From: Poteriospumella lacustris | Taxonomy: Eukaryota; Sar; Chrysophyceae; Chromulinales; Dinobryaceae | Assembly (NCBI GenBank): GCA_008000375.1 | Contig: SMOI01000152.1 | Coordinates: 1 to 64,000 of the forward strand | Direction of reading: 5' to 3' | DNA: 64,000 bases | In this document: positions 1-9,514 of the stretch, piece by piece | How the letters are laid out: each line of letters starts with the position of its first letter | Position numbering within the stretch: the first letter of the stretch is position 1 | Notes under the pieces: generated by a model | Seen by the model: the letters and a program-made list of their open reading frames with translations, nothing else | What the model was told of the DNA's origin: nothing | The model's database searches: none | Translations under genes and position numbers: made by a program

Positions 1-77
1 GTGAGTGAGTGAGTGAGTGAGTGAGTGAGTGAGTGAGTGAGTGAGTGAGTGAGTGAGTGAGTGAGTGAGTGAGTGAG
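1..77. repeat. (GTGA)n microsatellite at the window edge
   Basis: About 19 uninterrupted copies of the tetranucleotide GTGA fill the first 77 bases. The array probably continues to the left of the window. Confidence 0.95.
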
Positions 78-111
78 CCTAGTGCATTGTGGGGAGGGGT
101 TGTTTTGTGAT

Positions 112-380
112 CTGTGTGTATATGTTGTCTAACGATACCCAACATCACTCGAAACTTGGCCAATCAGATGTTTATCCGCGCAGCCGTGCTGCGACGCACA
201 CCGGCAGCATACATTGCAGCGTATATGAATGTAGGATTGTCCATACTGTGACATTCGGGCATGCATCCCAAGATACAGTTGAGGCACCGCCAATGAGCAG
301 GGTATTGGTTCTACCGGAATTCTTGTTAGTACTGACACAAACACGATGTTAGGACACCTTAGTAGGACCACGATCAGACG
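112..380 (+). repeat. 3' flank repeat of a subfamily A gene (copy 1)
   Basis: This stretch matches DNA that lies just downstream of the plus-strand DUF285 genes ending at 6032, 7719 and 15250. Shared landmarks are TCTAACGAT followed by a run like CACGTCACTCACA, and then GTGAGGCACCG-CAATGAGCA. Because the other copies always follow a DUF285 gene, another such gene probably ended just left of the window. Confidence 0.7.
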
Positions 381-810
381 CCCACACCCATTGATGAACT
401 TCAAGATGTACATTGTACGTACGTTCTTAGCTACAGTAACGTCATCCGAAACCAACTGCACATGTTATATAGATCCCCTTTCCCAGCGAAAAGCGACCTA
501 ATCAATCTTTTTCTGGTTTATTGGCATTACGGATCGCACCACCTGCTATTACCCGCGTCGGTCTGTCGAGTACGGCTATTTCCTATCCTATATCCAGTAT
601 CCCGTAATATCCATCCCTTTTTCCGTAACTCCGATCCTTTCCCTGTCGCCGTCAGGTTCCAGTTTCAAGCCCTCCGCAGGCCGCGGGCTTGAAAACCGCC
701 GTTCTCGTCGTCTTCGTCGTCCTCGTCGTCCTCGTCGTCCTCGTCGTCCTCGTCTGTTTCTTGTCGATGGCCACCACAGCTGGTGAGTGACCATAGCCAC
801 TGAAGGAACC
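381..810. other. Intergenic, no gene seen
   Basis: There is no credible gene. A (CGTCGTCCT)-type microsatellite runs from about 701 to 755. From about 780 the sequence becomes similar to the upstream region of the DUF285 copy at 6700. Confidence 0.6.
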
Positions 811-820
811 TGGATATTCA
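811..820 (+). promoter_or_regulatory. Conserved TGGATATTCA element 44 bp upstream of a DUF285 start
   Basis: TGGATATTCA lies 44 bp before the ATG at 855. The same ten bases lie 44 bp before the ATG at 6700 (6656-6665) and again at 4948-4957. A close variant is at 1959-1968. The flanking bases are also similar, so this may be inherited flank rather than a selected element. A role in the promoter or 5' leader is inference. Confidence 0.4.
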
Positions 821-854
821 GATTCTGGAGAGGCATCCAGTCACAAAGAACCAA

Positions 855-1703
855 ATGTCCGTCATGTCGACCCCTCAAATACTCACTGGCTCTCCAATCA
901 CGACGGTATTAGACTTGTGTCTCTATCGCGTGGTGAGCGAACATTGTCGAGGCCGCATCTTACCGTTTGGTTTGCGACAGATGATCAGGGACTATGCCTT
1001 TGTGAAATTCGACAACGATACGCTACGAGAGGCAGTGAAGCTGTGGTGCGGTCAACGACCGGTTGCCGTACAACGGTACGGGGACATCAACGATTGGGAC
1101 GTGAGCCAGGTGACGGATATGTCTGAGCTCTTTCACCATACCACGTTCAATGATCGCATCGACCGTTGGGACGTGCGGAACGTCACATCGATGGAAGCTA
1201 TGTTCTACCGTGCGGCAGTTTTCAACCAGCCGTTGGCCACGTGGGACGTGAGTCGGGTGACGACGATGGACCACATGTTTCGTCCAGCCTCGTTTAACCA
1301 GCCACTGGCCAGTTGGAATGTGAACCGGATTTCGAACATGAGATTCTTGTTCAGTGCCTCGTCGTTCAATCAGCCGTTGTCGACGTGGGACGTCAGTCGA
1401 GTGACAAATATGACGGCGATGTTTTATTGTTCCACATCGTTCAACCAGCCAATAGACGCGTGGGATGTGAGCCAGGTGACCAGTATGGGTTTCATGTTCA
1501 ACAATGCCACGTCGTTCAACCAGCCGTTAGCAGCGTGGGATGTGCGCCAGGTCACTGATATAAGTTCCATGTTTTACGGAGCCTCATCGTTTAACCAGCC
1601 ATTGGACACGTGGAATGTACGTCGTGGCGCGAACAGGAACGGAATGTTTGGCCGTGCGACGTCCTTTAATCAGACGTGGCCAGAAGTGCAACAGGCCTTA
1701 TAG
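855..1703 (+). CDS. DUF285 (BspA-like) repeat protein, subfamily A
   Basis: An intact 282-residue protein that begins with MSVMSTPQILTG. The head (residues about 15-75) carries LDLCLYRVV, LPFGLRQMI and FDNDTLREAVKLWC. It is followed by IND-WDVSQVTDM, the FNDRIDRWDVRNVTSM unit and six FNQP units of about 25 residues, ending in a shortened cap FNQTWPEVQQAL. One unit (FRPASFNQP) is a residue short. There is no signal peptide or membrane segment. DUF285 units belong to the BspA leucine-rich-repeat-like group known from bacteria and protists; their molecular role is unknown. The ATG at 855 lies 44 bp after the shared TGGATATTCA element. No intron is needed. Confidence 0.85.
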   Translation: MSVMSTPQILTGSPITTVLDLCLYRVVSEHCRGRILPFGLRQMIRDYAFVKFDNDTLREAVKLWCGQRPVAVQRYGDINDWDVSQVTDMSELFHHTTFNDRIDRWDVRNVTSMEAMFYRAAVFNQPLATWDVSRVTTMDHMFRPASFNQPLASWNVNRISNMRFLFSASSFNQPLSTWDVSRVTNMTAMFYCSTSFNQPIDAWDVSQVTSMGFMFNNATSFNQPLAAWDVRQVTDISSMFYGASSFNQPLDTWNVRRGANRNGMFGRATSFNQTWPEVQQAL

Positions 1704-1981
1704 CCAGGTGGACCAACGGCCTCGTGTGTGCGGGACAGAGTATGTGGATGGGGGGGGTGAGTGATTTGTATTCGGTGGCTAACGATGGTAAACCCTGCCC
1801 ATACGAACGGAGTTTGGTTATCGTCTTGATGGGTGAGGGGTAGCATAATCGTCCATACTTCAGTGTACTGATGCACGTCGAACTTGTTTGCTTAAATCAC
1901 CCCGACATGGCGACGTTCCAGCTCGCCGCGGGTGATGACCGTAGCTACTGGAGGAATCTAGATATTCTGTTTCTTGAAACC

Positions 1982-2391
1982 ATGTCAGTCACGACACGAG
2001 AGGCAGTGCAGCTGTGGGGCGGTCAACGCGCGATTGCATTGCCACGATTGGGAAGGGATATCAACGACGTGACGGATGTGTCTCGTCTCTTTAAAGGTTC
2101 CACGTTCAACGATCGCATCGACGATTGGGACGCGCGGAACGTCTCGTCGACGGAGGAAATGTTTTACCATGCGACACGCTTCAACCAGCCGCTGGACACG
2201 TGGGATGTGCGTCTTATCACCAATATGAGTAACATGTTTTGGACGCTTCAGCGTTCAATCAGCCGTCGTCCACGCGGGAGGTGAGGCAGGTCAACGATAT
2301 GGGGTTCATGTTCTCTGACGCCAATTCGTTTAACCAGCCATTTGACATGTGGCAAGTAAATGCGGTTCACGACTTTGAAAGCTTTGTTTAG
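1982..2391 (+). pseudogene. Deleted and frameshifted DUF285 copy, subfamily A
   Basis: The usual leader (TAGATATTCT at 1959-1968) and start context ATGTCAGTCACG are present, but nearly the whole head is missing. The start is joined directly to the REAVQLWGGQR block. FNDRIDDWDARNVSS and one FNQPLDTWDV unit follow, then the frame breaks near 2270. Downstream bases still encode QVNDMGFMFSDANSFNQPFD in another frame before a TAG at 2389. An open frame of up to 137 codons could be read from 1871, but its N-terminus has no family similarity. This is a decayed gene with an internal deletion. Confidence 0.75.
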
Positions 2392-2984
2392 TGTTTAGGA
2401 AGCGACGTTGTTCCAACAGTCATGCCCAGCGTCCTACGACCGGGGGTTGTTCAGGCCGTTTACTCGCGACGTGAGTTCCGTTCCGTTCGCATGCAACAGA
2501 ATCTAACAGTTGTACAGTGTCCAGCGATAACGCTCGTATGGTGGCTGTGTTCGAACAATGTGTTTGCCCATACAAATGGTAGACCCAGCTGACATCAAAG
2601 CCAAAACCGCCCTCTGAAGCGAAGTGGACCAACCATAATAGACGGGACGGATATGCCTTTCACTCTTATCTACCTGCCGTTGGATGTGTCTTTGCTCGAC
2701 CACGCGAGATGTGTGTCATGCGGCTAATGGGTTGAGAACACGAACCAAACCTGCCAGCTTCCAACCACCGCGTAACAAACAGGCCGTGTGGACCACCATC
2801 GTGTTCGTGTTTATACATGTAGTACGTCTGTATCCATTACTGAGCAATCTACGGTCTGAGAGGGTTATCGACTCATCCTTCACAAGCCTCAGATACAGCT
2901 ACCTTCCAACTGGCGGCAGTCGATCTAGCTATCTGACGGTACTTTACCACGCCTCTGGCAACGACTGTTGAAACGACGTCGCTC
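2392..2984. other. Intergenic, no gene seen
   Basis: There is no coding similarity on either strand. The region separates a plus-strand DUF285 pseudogene from minus-strand DUF285 remnants. Confidence 0.5.
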
Positions 2985-3330
2985 CTTCGAACATTTCGTT
3001 CCTGTGTACGTCGTGACGTACATTCCATGTGCCCAACGGCTGGTTAAACGAAGCGGCTCTGTTACACATGTAACTCATACATTCCACATCCCCAGTGGTT
3101 GGTTGAGCATTGAGGCTCTGCTAATCATGTGACCCATATTGGTGGCGTGGCGCACATCCCACATGTTCAGTGTTGGATCGAACGAAGTGGCGCAATAAAA
3201 CACAACAGCCATATCTGTGACTCGACTGACGTCCTACGTTGACAATGGCTGATTGCAGGACGACGCGCCAGAGAACATGTTATTCATATCCGTGACAGGG
3301 CTGACATTACAGTAAAATGGGTTAGGGTTA
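2985..3330 (-). pseudogene. Highly decayed DUF285 remnant
   Basis: On the minus strand, traces of the repeat unit recur at 75-bp spacing. One is MNNMFSGASSCNQPLST, near 3234-3285. Others are complements of FNQP-type codons near 3040, 3100 and 3165. Frames shift between units and no head is visible. It looks like an old copy of the neighbouring minus-strand gene. Confidence 0.6.
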
Positions 3331-3546
3331 GTTTTAAGGGTATATACAGTTAGAGGCCGAGTACAGTAAAATGGAGCGTTGTGACGGGGACCTGCTCTTC
3401 CCACCACCGCGTGGCAGTCCGTCACTGTAGACCACCATCGACAAACATGAGACCTATCCGTCTGTTTCATTCACTGAGCTATCTATTTCCTGAGAGGGAA
3501 ACCCTTAACAAGCCTTAGACACATCTACGTTCAAAAGGGTGGCGTT

Positions 3547-3681
3547 CTACCAGCAAGTGGGACTTCGCACCGCCTCTGGCAACGACTGTTGAAACGACGT
3601 CGCTCCCAGAACCATTCGGCTCTTGACCACGTCACGACGTAACGCCCACCTGTCCAGTGGCTGGTTAAACAATAAGGCTCT
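3547..3681 (-). pseudogene. Untranslated C-terminal tail of the neighbouring DUF285 gene
   Basis: Reading past the TAA at 3682-3684 in the same frame gives 44 further codons to a TAG at 3547. They encode a normal family ending, FNQPLDRWALRRDV and then GATSFQQSLPEA. The stop therefore arose inside an intact gene and cut off the last unit and the cap. Confidence 0.75.
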
Positions 3682-4506
3682 TTAAAACATGTACTCCATA
3701 TTGTTCACCTCCCTCATATCCCACGCTGCTAACGGCTGGTTGAACGATGTGGCGCCGTTGAACATGTGGTGCATATCGGTCACCTGGCTCACATTCCACG
3801 TGTCCAGTGGCTGATTGAACGACTTTGCGCGATGAAACATACCCTCCATATCTGTTACTTGACTAACGTCCCACGTCGACAACGGCTGATTGAACGACGA
3901 AGCATTATAGAACATGAAATTCATTTCCGTGACCTGGCTGACATTCCAACTGCCCAGTGGCTGGTTGAACGAGGTGGCACCAGAGAACATACCATGCATA
4001 TTGGTGACACGACTCACATCCCACGTAGATAGGGACTGGTTAAACGACGAAACACCACAAAACATGCCGCGCATCGTCGTCACCCCACTCACATCCCACA
4101 TGTCCAACGGCTGGTTGAAGTCAGCCACAAAGTGAAACATGCCTTCCATCGATGTAACATTCCGCACGTCCCAACGGTCGATGCGATCGTTGAATTTGGT
4201 AAATTCAAATAGATCGGACATATTCGTCACCTGGCTCACGTCCCAATCGTTGATGTCCCCGTACCGTTGTAGGGCCACCGCTCGTTGACCGCACCACAGC
4301 TGCACCGCCTCTCGTAGCGTATCGTTGTCGAATATCTTAACGGCATAGTCGTGGATCAGTTGCCGCACACCAAACGGCAAGATGCGGCCTCCACATTGCT
4401 CGTTGACCACGCGATAGAGACACAAGTCCAATTCCATTTTGATCGGGCGGTGAGTACGACCAGTTTCATCGATTCGCGTTTGCGGTGTCGTCATCATGAC
4501 CGGCAT
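3682..4506 (-). CDS. DUF285 repeat protein, subfamily A, C-terminally shortened
   Basis: A 274-residue protein starting MPVMMTTPQTRIDETG. The head has LDLCLYRVVNEQCGGR, LPFGVRQLI and DNDTLREAVQLWC, followed by INDWDVSQVTNM, FNDRIDRWDV and about seven FNQ units. Translation ends at a TAA inside the last unit (MEYMF-stop). In paralogues this unit continues into FNQPL and a cap, and here the same frame downstream still encodes them. The loss is small, so the protein may still fold. No secretion signal is visible. The neighbour at 5007 is divergent and shares a 500-bp intergenic region. Confidence 0.75.
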   Translation of the reverse strand: MPVMMTTPQTRIDETGRTHRPIKMELDLCLYRVVNEQCGGRILPFGVRQLIHDYAVKIFDNDTLREAVQLWCGQRAVALQRYGDINDWDVSQVTNMSDLFEFTKFNDRIDRWDVRNVTSMEGMFHFVADFNQPLDMWDVSGVTTMRGMFCGVSSFNQSLSTWDVSRVTNMHGMFSGATSFNQPLGSWNVSQVTEMNFMFYNASSFNQPLSTWDVSQVTDMEGMFHRAKSFNQPLDTWNVSQVTDMHHMFNGATSFNQPLAAWDMREVNNMEYMF

Positions 4507-5006
4507 GGTTCTCTCTCTGCGAGTCGATGTTACGTTATGGGTTACTTATCTCGGATAAAAGACGATTCAGAGATCGGTCACCGGTCTGCCGCTGGGAAAA
4601 ACGAAACGGAGCGATTTGTGCGATGTACAGATGACACCGTTTGAAAAGCTAGCTAGTATTGCTCTCTCGACATAAACAATGGACGGTAAATTTGGAGCAG
4701 TACAAATAGAGTAAGGAGTGAACAATACATACTCATCCTAGTAGGACCACATCATGTACTGCGTACCCAGTTTTGCCGTTGGCCATTGGCCGCAGACAAT
4801 GGAACATTATTCTGGCTGACCTGAGCACAGGTAGACTACATGTAATGACTCGCGCTGTACGTAGTACAGGTATCAACTTCGCCAGACCCGATCGACACGA
4901 TCTGGGATCATCGAACCAAACAGCTATCTATCGGATGAAGGAAGTACTGGATATTCATATGAACGGTAGCAGTGTCATCCGAAATCATCCCATGCACAGA
5001 CAACCC
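4507..5006. other. Divergent intergenic region between two DUF285 genes
   Basis: The region separates the minus-strand gene starting at 4506 from the plus-strand gene starting at 5007, so it should hold both promoters. It includes TGGATATTCA at 4948-4957. In-frame ATGs at 4845, 4959 and 4992 could extend the plus gene upstream, but only the last part (RNHPMHRQPM) resembles paralogues. Confidence 0.5.
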
Positions 5007-6032
5007 ATGTCCTCCACCCTGACGACTCCTGAAGCACGAGCCGATGACACAGGTCGTACGCACCGTCCGATCACTACGGTAGTGGAGCTGTGTCTGTATC
5101 GCGTGGTGACTGAAGGTTGTGGAGGCCGCATCTTGCCGTTTGGTGTGCGACAAATGATCAAGGAGTACGCCTTTGTGAAATTCGACAACGATACGCTACG
5201 AGAGGCGGTGCAGCTGTGGTGCGGTCAACGAGAGGTGGCCTTACAACGGTACGGGGACATCAACGATTGGGACGTGAGCCAGGTGACGGATATGTCACGG
5301 CTCTTCTACGATACCCCGTTCAACGATCGCATCGACCGTTGGGACGTGCGGAACGTGAGATCGATAAACAAGATGTTCTTCAGAGCGAAGGTCTTCAACC
5401 AGCCGTTGGACACGTGGGATGTGAGGCAGGTGACGACGTTGGAGAGTATGTTTTGTGGTGCCTCGTCGTTTAACCAGTCGTTAGCAACGTGGGATGTGAG
5501 TCGTGTAACCAATACGAAAGGTGTGTTCGCTGATGCCGCCGAATTCGACCAGCCCCTGGCCAGTTGGAATGTCAGCCAGGTCACGACTATGACCTACATG
5601 TTCAGTGGTACCTCGTCGTTCAATCAGCCATTGTCCACGTGGGACGTCCGTCGGGTAATAGATATGAGGGGTATGTTTTATTGGGCCAGTTCGTTCAATC
5701 AGCCGCTGGACGGGTGGGATGTGAGCCATGTGACCAATATGAGTTACATGTTCAACGGCGCCACATCGTTTAACCAGTCGTTAGCACCGTGGGATGTGAG
5801 CCGTGTGACCAGTATGGAGTACATGTTCAACAGTGCTACATCGTTTAACCAGCCGCTCGCAGCCTGGGATGTGCGCCAGGTCACCAATATGGGTCTCATG
5901 TTTCAAGGGGCTGCATCGTTCAACCAGCCGTTGGTCACATGGGATGTACGTCGTGACGTAAACAGGATCGGAATGTTCGACGGGGCGACCTCGTTTCAAC
6001 AGTCGTTGCCAGAGGCGTTGCAAACGCCGTAG
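5007..6032 (+). CDS. DUF285 repeat protein, subfamily A
   Basis: An intact 341-residue protein from the consensus start MSSTLTTPEARADDTG. The head has VELCLYRVVTEGCGGR, LPFGVRQMIKEYAF and FDNDTLREAVQLWC. The solenoid holds INDWDV, FNDRIDRWDV and eight FNQ-type units, with cap FQQSLPEALQTP. The start at 5007 was chosen because the paralogue at 8570-9514 starts at the equivalent Met. In-frame ATGs at 4992, 4959 and 4845 would add an N-terminus with little family support. There is no signal peptide. The last full unit carries DVRRDVN in place of the usual VTNM, a shared feature of last units in this subfamily. Confidence 0.85.
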   Translation: MSSTLTTPEARADDTGRTHRPITTVVELCLYRVVTEGCGGRILPFGVRQMIKEYAFVKFDNDTLREAVQLWCGQREVALQRYGDINDWDVSQVTDMSRLFYDTPFNDRIDRWDVRNVRSINKMFFRAKVFNQPLDTWDVRQVTTLESMFCGASSFNQSLATWDVSRVTNTKGVFADAAEFDQPLASWNVSQVTTMTYMFSGTSSFNQPLSTWDVRRVIDMRGMFYWASSFNQPLDGWDVSHVTNMSYMFNGATSFNQSLAPWDVSRVTSMEYMFNSATSFNQPLAAWDVRQVTNMGLMFQGAASFNQPLVTWDVRRDVNRIGMFDGATSFQQSLPEALQTP

Positions 6033-6060
6033 TTAGGCGTGGTGAGATCAGTGTGGGCTG

Positions 6061-6093
6061 CGGTTGTGGGTTTGGGGTTGTGGTTTGGGGTTA
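6061..6093 (+). repeat. Short G-rich, telomere-like stretch
   Basis: Several degenerate TTTGGGG/TTGTGGG units lie just after the DUF285 gene that ends at 6032. They resemble the longer array at 31333-31383. Confidence 0.5.
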
Positions 6094-6106
6094 AGTGATC
6101 TATGTA

Positions 6107-6345
6107 CTGTATGTGTAAACGGTGTCTAACGATTGCCACACGACTCTCACAGCATGGTCAACTAAATGGCTATCCGCACGGTCTAACGTAGGGGTCGTGA
6201 ACGTCTCAAGGAGTGGGGGTCAGGTCGTCAACGTCCATACCAAGATACAGGTGAGGCACCGACAATGAGCATTGTGTAGTATTGGCTCTACAGGATTCAT
6301 CGTTGGTGATGATACGAAGGCGACCATATAGGAGAAAACCACTAC
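6107..6345 (+). repeat. 3' flank repeat of a subfamily A gene (copy 2)
   Basis: Similar to 112-380 and 15345-15612. Landmarks are GTGTCTAACGATTG, GGTGAGGCACCG and CAATGAGCATTG. It was copied together with the upstream gene. Confidence 0.65.
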
Positions 6346-6655
6346 ATTTCATTCGAAGGTAACAAATATACCGATATTTGTATGCCTGCTTCAGTTACTG
6401 TGCTACCAGTTTCCTGGGACGGTGAACGCCACACCTTTTCATGCGCCCGCATCTCTGTTGTCGGGCCAATGCTTCGGATACCACGAATACTGGAGTGGTC
6501 GAAGCTCTTCTACGTTCTCTTTTTCCGATGGTGTGGTGGCGGTAGATATGGTCGTTTGTCGAGTAATGTGATGGTTAGTCACAATAGCCGCCGTCCTCGC
6601 CTGTTCCTCGACGTCGCACCGCAGCTGATGAATGACCATAGCCACTGAAGAACCC
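6346..6655. other. Intergenic, no gene seen
   Basis: No convincing coding sequence. The last 50 bases resemble the region upstream of 855 (ATAGCCACTGAAG and the TGGATATTCA element, here at 6656-6665). Confidence 0.5.
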
Positions 6656-6699
6656 TGGATATTCAGATTCTTGAGAGACATCCAGTCACAGAGATCAAA

Positions 6700-7719
6700 A
6701 TGTCCGATATGACCACCCCGGAACTACTCACTGGCACTCCGATCACTACTCACAGACAACCCATGTCCTCCACCCTGACGACTCCTGAAGCACGAGCCGA
6801 TGACACAGGTCGTACGCACCGTCCGATCACTACGGTAGTGACGCTGTGTCTCTATCGCGCGGTGACTGAAGGTTGTGGAGGCCGCATCTTGCCGTTTGGC
6901 GTGCGGCAGATGATCAAGGAGTATGCCTTTGTGACATTCGACAACGATACGCTACGAGAGGCAGCGCAGCTGTGGTGCGGTCAACGAGCGGTGGCCTTAC
7001 AACGGTACGGGGACATCAACGATTGGGACGTGAGCCAGGTGACGGATATGTCACGGCTCTTCTAAGATACCCCGTTCAACGATCGCATCGACCGTTGGGA
7101 CGTGCGGAACGTCACCTCGATGGACCACATGTTCCAATATGCGACTTGCTTTAACCAGCCGCTGGACACGTGGGATGTGAGTCAGGTGATGACGATGGAC
7201 GGCATGTTTTGTGGCGCCTCGTCTTTTGATCAGTCGTTATCCTCCTGGAATGTTAGTAGTGTCACCAATATGCAGTATATACTTTCTTATGCCACCACGT
7301 TTAACCAGCCGCTGACCAGTTGGAATGTGAGCCAGGTCACCAATATGGCCTACATGTTCTGTTTCGCCTCATCGTTCAATCAGCCGTTGTCCACATGGGA
7401 CGTCAGTCGCGTGAAGGATATGATGTGTATGTTTGATAATGCCGAGTCGTTCAATCAGCCGCTGGACACGTGGGATGTGAGCCATGTGACCAGTATGAGT
7501 AATATGTTTCAGCAAGCATCCTCGTTTAACCAGCCGTTAGCAGCTTGGGATGTCAGCCAGGTCACTGTGATGAACCACCTGTTTCGCGGAGCCTCTGCAT
7601 TCAACCAGCCGCTGGACTCATGGAATGTACGTCGTGACGTTTACAAAACCGGAATGTTGGCGGGAGCGACATCGTTTCAACAGTCGTTGCCAGAGGCGTT
7701 GAGAAGGGAGTTGTGGTGA
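6700..7719 (+). pseudogene. DUF285 repeat gene with one nonsense codon and a mosaic head
   Basis: The frame is otherwise open from ATG 6700 to the TGA at 7717-7719 (339 codons). A single TAC-to-TAA change at 7063-7065 stops it after MSRLF; the paralogue at 5007 has TAC at that site. The N-terminus is composite: MSDMTTPELLTGTPIT matches the head of the gene at 855, and it is then joined to MSSTLTTPEARADDTG, the normal start of the gene at 5007. Nine repeat units and the cap FQQSLPEALRRELW follow the stop. The rest of the frame is undamaged, so the inactivation is recent. Confidence 0.8.
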
Positions 7720-7792
7720 TAGCTGGGTGGGCTCAATGGTTGCGGTAGGTGCACAACACTCGTGTACTTGTGTTGGCAAGTGGAGCGATCTA

Positions 7793-7862
7793 TGTGTAAC
7801 CGTTGTCTAACGAATACCCACGTCACTCACAACATGGCCAACCCAACGGCTATCCGATCCCG
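7793..7862 (+). repeat. 3' flank repeat of a subfamily A gene (partial copy 3)
   Basis: GTGTAACCGTTGTCTAACGA and the bases after it match 15345-15400 and 6107-6180. The match fades after about 70 bp. Confidence 0.6.
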
Positions 7863-8305
7863 CGCCAAGCGCCGCGCGACGACGTGCACCCGCCGCTAAC
7901 AGCGGATAGGATGCTGCCAACCCATCTGAACGTAAATCTGGACGGCAGGATCATCCTACCATACACCTTAACGGACATCCAGACGCACGTTCGTGGGGGG
8001 ATTGAATGATTCTGACCTCCAGAGGCAGCTCTTGAAGACATAGGTGCCATGCGGAGGGGTGCCATTCTCTGAGTTACCATAACCCCCCACCAGCGTCCTC
8101 CGCCAACCCTTGGCACTTCCACCACCATTTATCATCAATCGTCGTGGTCCTCATTATCATGCTCTTCACACACAGCGAGAGACGCCGAACATAGTCGAAG
8201 TGAGCGTCATGAAGGTGACCTGCATTGCGAGAATGGACACAACAAAGACACTATACCGCGCTTCCCACCACAGCACACACACACTACGGTTCTGTGAAGG
8301 GAAGG
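7863..8305. other. Intergenic with a further copied block
   Basis: No gene is seen. About 8043-8160 resembles 15688-15800 (GAGGGGT-CCATTCTC and CTTGGCACTTCCA-CACCA landmarks), so the copied 3' flank extends this far. Confidence 0.5.
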
Positions 8306-8542
8306 CAACGAAAGTGGTCGGAGCCTTTCCGATCCGTTCGGGGTCACTGTTCAGGTCCGATGATCCTTTCGGTTACCGATCACCGCACAGACAAACGTCG
8401 GTAGTCGCGGTATATCGCCGTTAGTAGTAGCCCTCTTCCAGAGCAACACCTCAATTACTGTAACTGCTTTACTTGGGGATGCATGGTCGTAGATGGTTAT
8501 ACTAATGACGCTCAGCCTCACCCTGCACGTCTTGAACATCCC
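8306..8542. repeat. Flank repeat of minus-strand A genes (copy 1)
   Basis: Closely similar to 10455-10680 and 20935-21172. Landmarks are TTTCCGATCCGTTCGGGGTC, GGTTACCGATCA, CGGTATATCGCCGTT and CTCAGCCTCACCCTGCAC. Each copy lies just 3' of a minus-strand DUF285 gene. Confidence 0.8.
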
Positions 8543-8569
8543 ACATCTATGCTACCTATACTACCGTCT

Positions 8570-9514
8570 CTACCATGCTGCTGGCAACGTCTGGTTAAAC
8601 GAGGTCGCCCCTTTGAACATTCTCTTGATGTAGCGGGCACCACGTCTACCCCACGTGTCCAACGGCTGATTGAACGACGTGGCGTAGCTGAACATGTCGT
8701 TCATATTGGTGAGGGGGCTCACCGCCCACGCTGCCAACGGCTGGTTGAACGAGAACGCTTGGAAAAACATGCAATTCATTTTGGTCACACGCCTCACATC
8801 CCACGTGTCCAGCGGCTGGTTGAACGATCTCGCGTTCTGAAACAGTCCCTCCATATCTGTGACTCGACTGACGTCCCACGTCGACAACGGCTGATTGAAC
8901 GAATCGGTACCACTCAACATGTAATTCATCGTGGTGACCTGGCTGACATTCCAACTGCCCAGTGGCTGGTTAAACGATCTGGCACCAGAGAACATACACT
9001 CCATATTGGTCACACGACTGACGTCCCACGTCGATAACGACTGATTAAACGCCATGGCGCCAGCAAACATACTGTCCATATTCGTCACTTGGCCGACGAC
9101 CCACGTGTCCAACGGCTGGTTGAAATCTTTCACATAGTGAAACATGCGATTCATCGAGGTGACGTTCCGCACGTCCCAACGGTCGATGCGATCGTTGAAC
9201 TTGGCGTAGGAAAAGAGGTGATCCATGTTGGTCACCTGGCTCACGTCCCAATCGTTGATGTCCCCGTACCGTTGTAAGGCCACCGCTTGTTCCTTACACC
9301 ACAACTTCACCGCCTCTCGTAGCGTATCGTTGTCGAATGTCACAAAGGCATACTCCTTGATCATCTGCCGCACGCCAAACGGCAAGATGCGGCCTCTAGT
9401 ACGTTCGCTGACCGCGCGATAGAGACACAGCTCCACTACCGTAGCGATCGGACGGTGCGTACGACCTGTGTCATCGGCTCGTGCTTCAGGATTTGTCGCC
9501 ATGGTGGTGGACAT
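8570..9514 (-). CDS. DUF285 repeat protein, subfamily A
   Basis: An intact 314-residue protein from ATG 9514 (MSTTMATNPEARADDTG). The head has VELCLYRAVSERTRGR, LPFGVRQMIKEYAF and DNDTLREAVKLWC. INDWDVSQVTNM, FNDRIDRWDV and seven FNQ units follow, and it ends in FNQTLPAAW. One unit carries WVVGQVTNM and another WAVSPLTNM, so the normally fixed WDV core tolerates change. There is no signal peptide or membrane helix. Its 3' flank is the repeat at 8306-8542. Confidence 0.85.
   Translation of the reverse strand: MSTTMATNPEARADDTGRTHRPIATVVELCLYRAVSERTRGRILPFGVRQMIKEYAFVTFDNDTLREAVKLWCKEQAVALQRYGDINDWDVSQVTNMDHLFSYAKFNDRIDRWDVRNVTSMNRMFHYVKDFNQPLDTWVVGQVTNMDSMFAGAMAFNQSLSTWDVSRVTNMECMFSGARSFNQPLGSWNVSQVTTMNYMLSGTDSFNQPLSTWDVSRVTDMEGLFQNARSFNQPLDTWDVRRVTKMNCMFFQAFSFNQPLAAWAVSPLTNMNDMFSYATSFNQPLDTWGRRGARYIKRMFKGATSFNQTLPAAW

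Noticed and set aside
855-1703. CRISPR array, because of regularly spaced near-identical blocks
   Set aside because: The 75-bp period is coding and in frame, the blocks encode FNQPL-WDV units, and the organism is a eukaryote.
8483-9037. Long open frames antisense to DUF285 genes (products rich in IPR-QRLVER and EHV-HIGD)
   Set aside because: They recur on the opposite strand of nearly every copy and follow from the 75-bp repeat and its codon use. They have no start or length conservation.
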